The notes beneath the pieces are model-generated. The model was given only the letters and a program-made list of their open reading frames with translations, was not told the DNA's origin and did no database searches. From positions 2,813,501 through 2,877,500 of the forward strand of contig NZ_CP066786.1 of assembly GCF_016598595.1 (NCBI RefSeq): a DNA stretch of 64,000 bases. Direction: 5' to 3'. Below are positions 63,930-64,000 of the stretch, piece after piece. A program made the position numbers and the translations under genes. Origin of the DNA: Martelella lutilitoris (GTDB taxonomy: Bacteria; Pseudomonadota; Alphaproteobacteria; Rhizobiales; Rhizobiaceae). Each line of letters opens with the position of its first letter. Positions within the stretch are counted from its first letter, which is position 1.

Positions 63930-64000
63930 TCAGCCATCGTCACGTCCGGGGCTTTTGAACAGGAACTCCTGGACGAAGATCATCACCGCGCCGACCGTGA
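63930..64000 (-). CDS. C-terminal fragment of a gene running off the window
   Basis: On the minus strand one frame reads TVGAVMIFVQEFLFKSPGRD and then DG before a TGA at 63930-63932. This looks like the last helix and tail of a membrane protein, but 22 residues are too few to name the family. The gap 63656-63929 shows no other gene. Confidence 0.35.
   Translation of the reverse strand, partial: TVGAVMIFVQEFLFKSPGRDDG

Overview
The window is a GC-rich chromosomal segment of an alphaproteobacterium of the order Hyphomicrobiales/Rhizobiales, most likely Rhizobiaceae-like (Rhizobium, Agrobacterium, Sinorhizobium, Martelella and relatives). The evidence is the conserved rhizobial block that fills 41.6-63.7 kb (trmB-metK-XRE-lnt-corC-ybeY-phoH-miaB-olsA-rimI-tsaB-nfuA-usp-trpS-murJ-glnD-mutS-olsB), the ornithine-lipid genes, the dapD/dapE and rpmH-rnpA-yidC-engB-argB neighbourhoods, and rhizobial-type dispersed palindromes. 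The species cannot be named from sequence reading alone.

Region by region. 1-4.2 kb is the right end of an integrated phage or genomic island: a 5'-cut HNH-like gene, about ten tiny, tightly packed or overlapping genes without recognisable function, and a tyrosine integrase that points at the 3' end of tRNA-Gly(TCC). tRNA-Gly and tRNA-Tyr(GTA) share one clear promoter. 4.6-7.7 kb holds rlmB, then a phosphatase and a GT81 synthase that together should make glucosylglycerate (or mannosylglycerate), a compatible solute. 7.9-17.1 kb is a catabolic locus: periplasmic sugar-binding protein, two-domain ABC ATPase, a permease that fuses two RbsC-type domains in one chain, an SDR, a lambda-crystallin/L-gulonate-3-dehydrogenase-like enzyme, a BKACE (beta-keto acid cleavage) enzyme and an SMP-30 lactonase, with a divergent GntR/FCD regulator. 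17.2-24.1 kb has a small membrane protein, tRNA-Arg(ACG), an orphan sensor kinase and rpmH-rnpA-yidC-engB-argB. 24.1-28.2 kb carries two paralogous DHA2-type drug exporters and a DMT permease. 28.4-33.4 kb has a HAD nucleotidase, an exported EF-hand protein, dapD, dapE and two small envelope genes. 33.7-37.2 kb has arsH/arsC and truA-fmt-def, and 37.3-41.5 kb has rmuC, ribokinase and a nucleoside hydrolase (ribonucleoside salvage), and an Hsp20/DUF1150 pair behind a strong RpoH-type promoter. The rest is the large housekeeping block on the minus strand.

The best candidate for an undescribed system is the 7.9-16.3 kb locus. Its gene content suggests that a sugar or lactone is imported, oxidised to an aldonate, oxidised at C3, and split with acetyl-CoA by BKACE in a retro-Claisen step, with no kinase or aldolase. 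The substrate cannot be read from the sequence. Other points of interest are a palindromic repeat whose end supplies the stop codon of two unrelated genes, an Lnt without the usual C-terminal membrane helix, and a leader ahead of the XRE gene upstream of metK with two mutually exclusive hairpins. All assignments are from motif reading and gene order; no database search was run.
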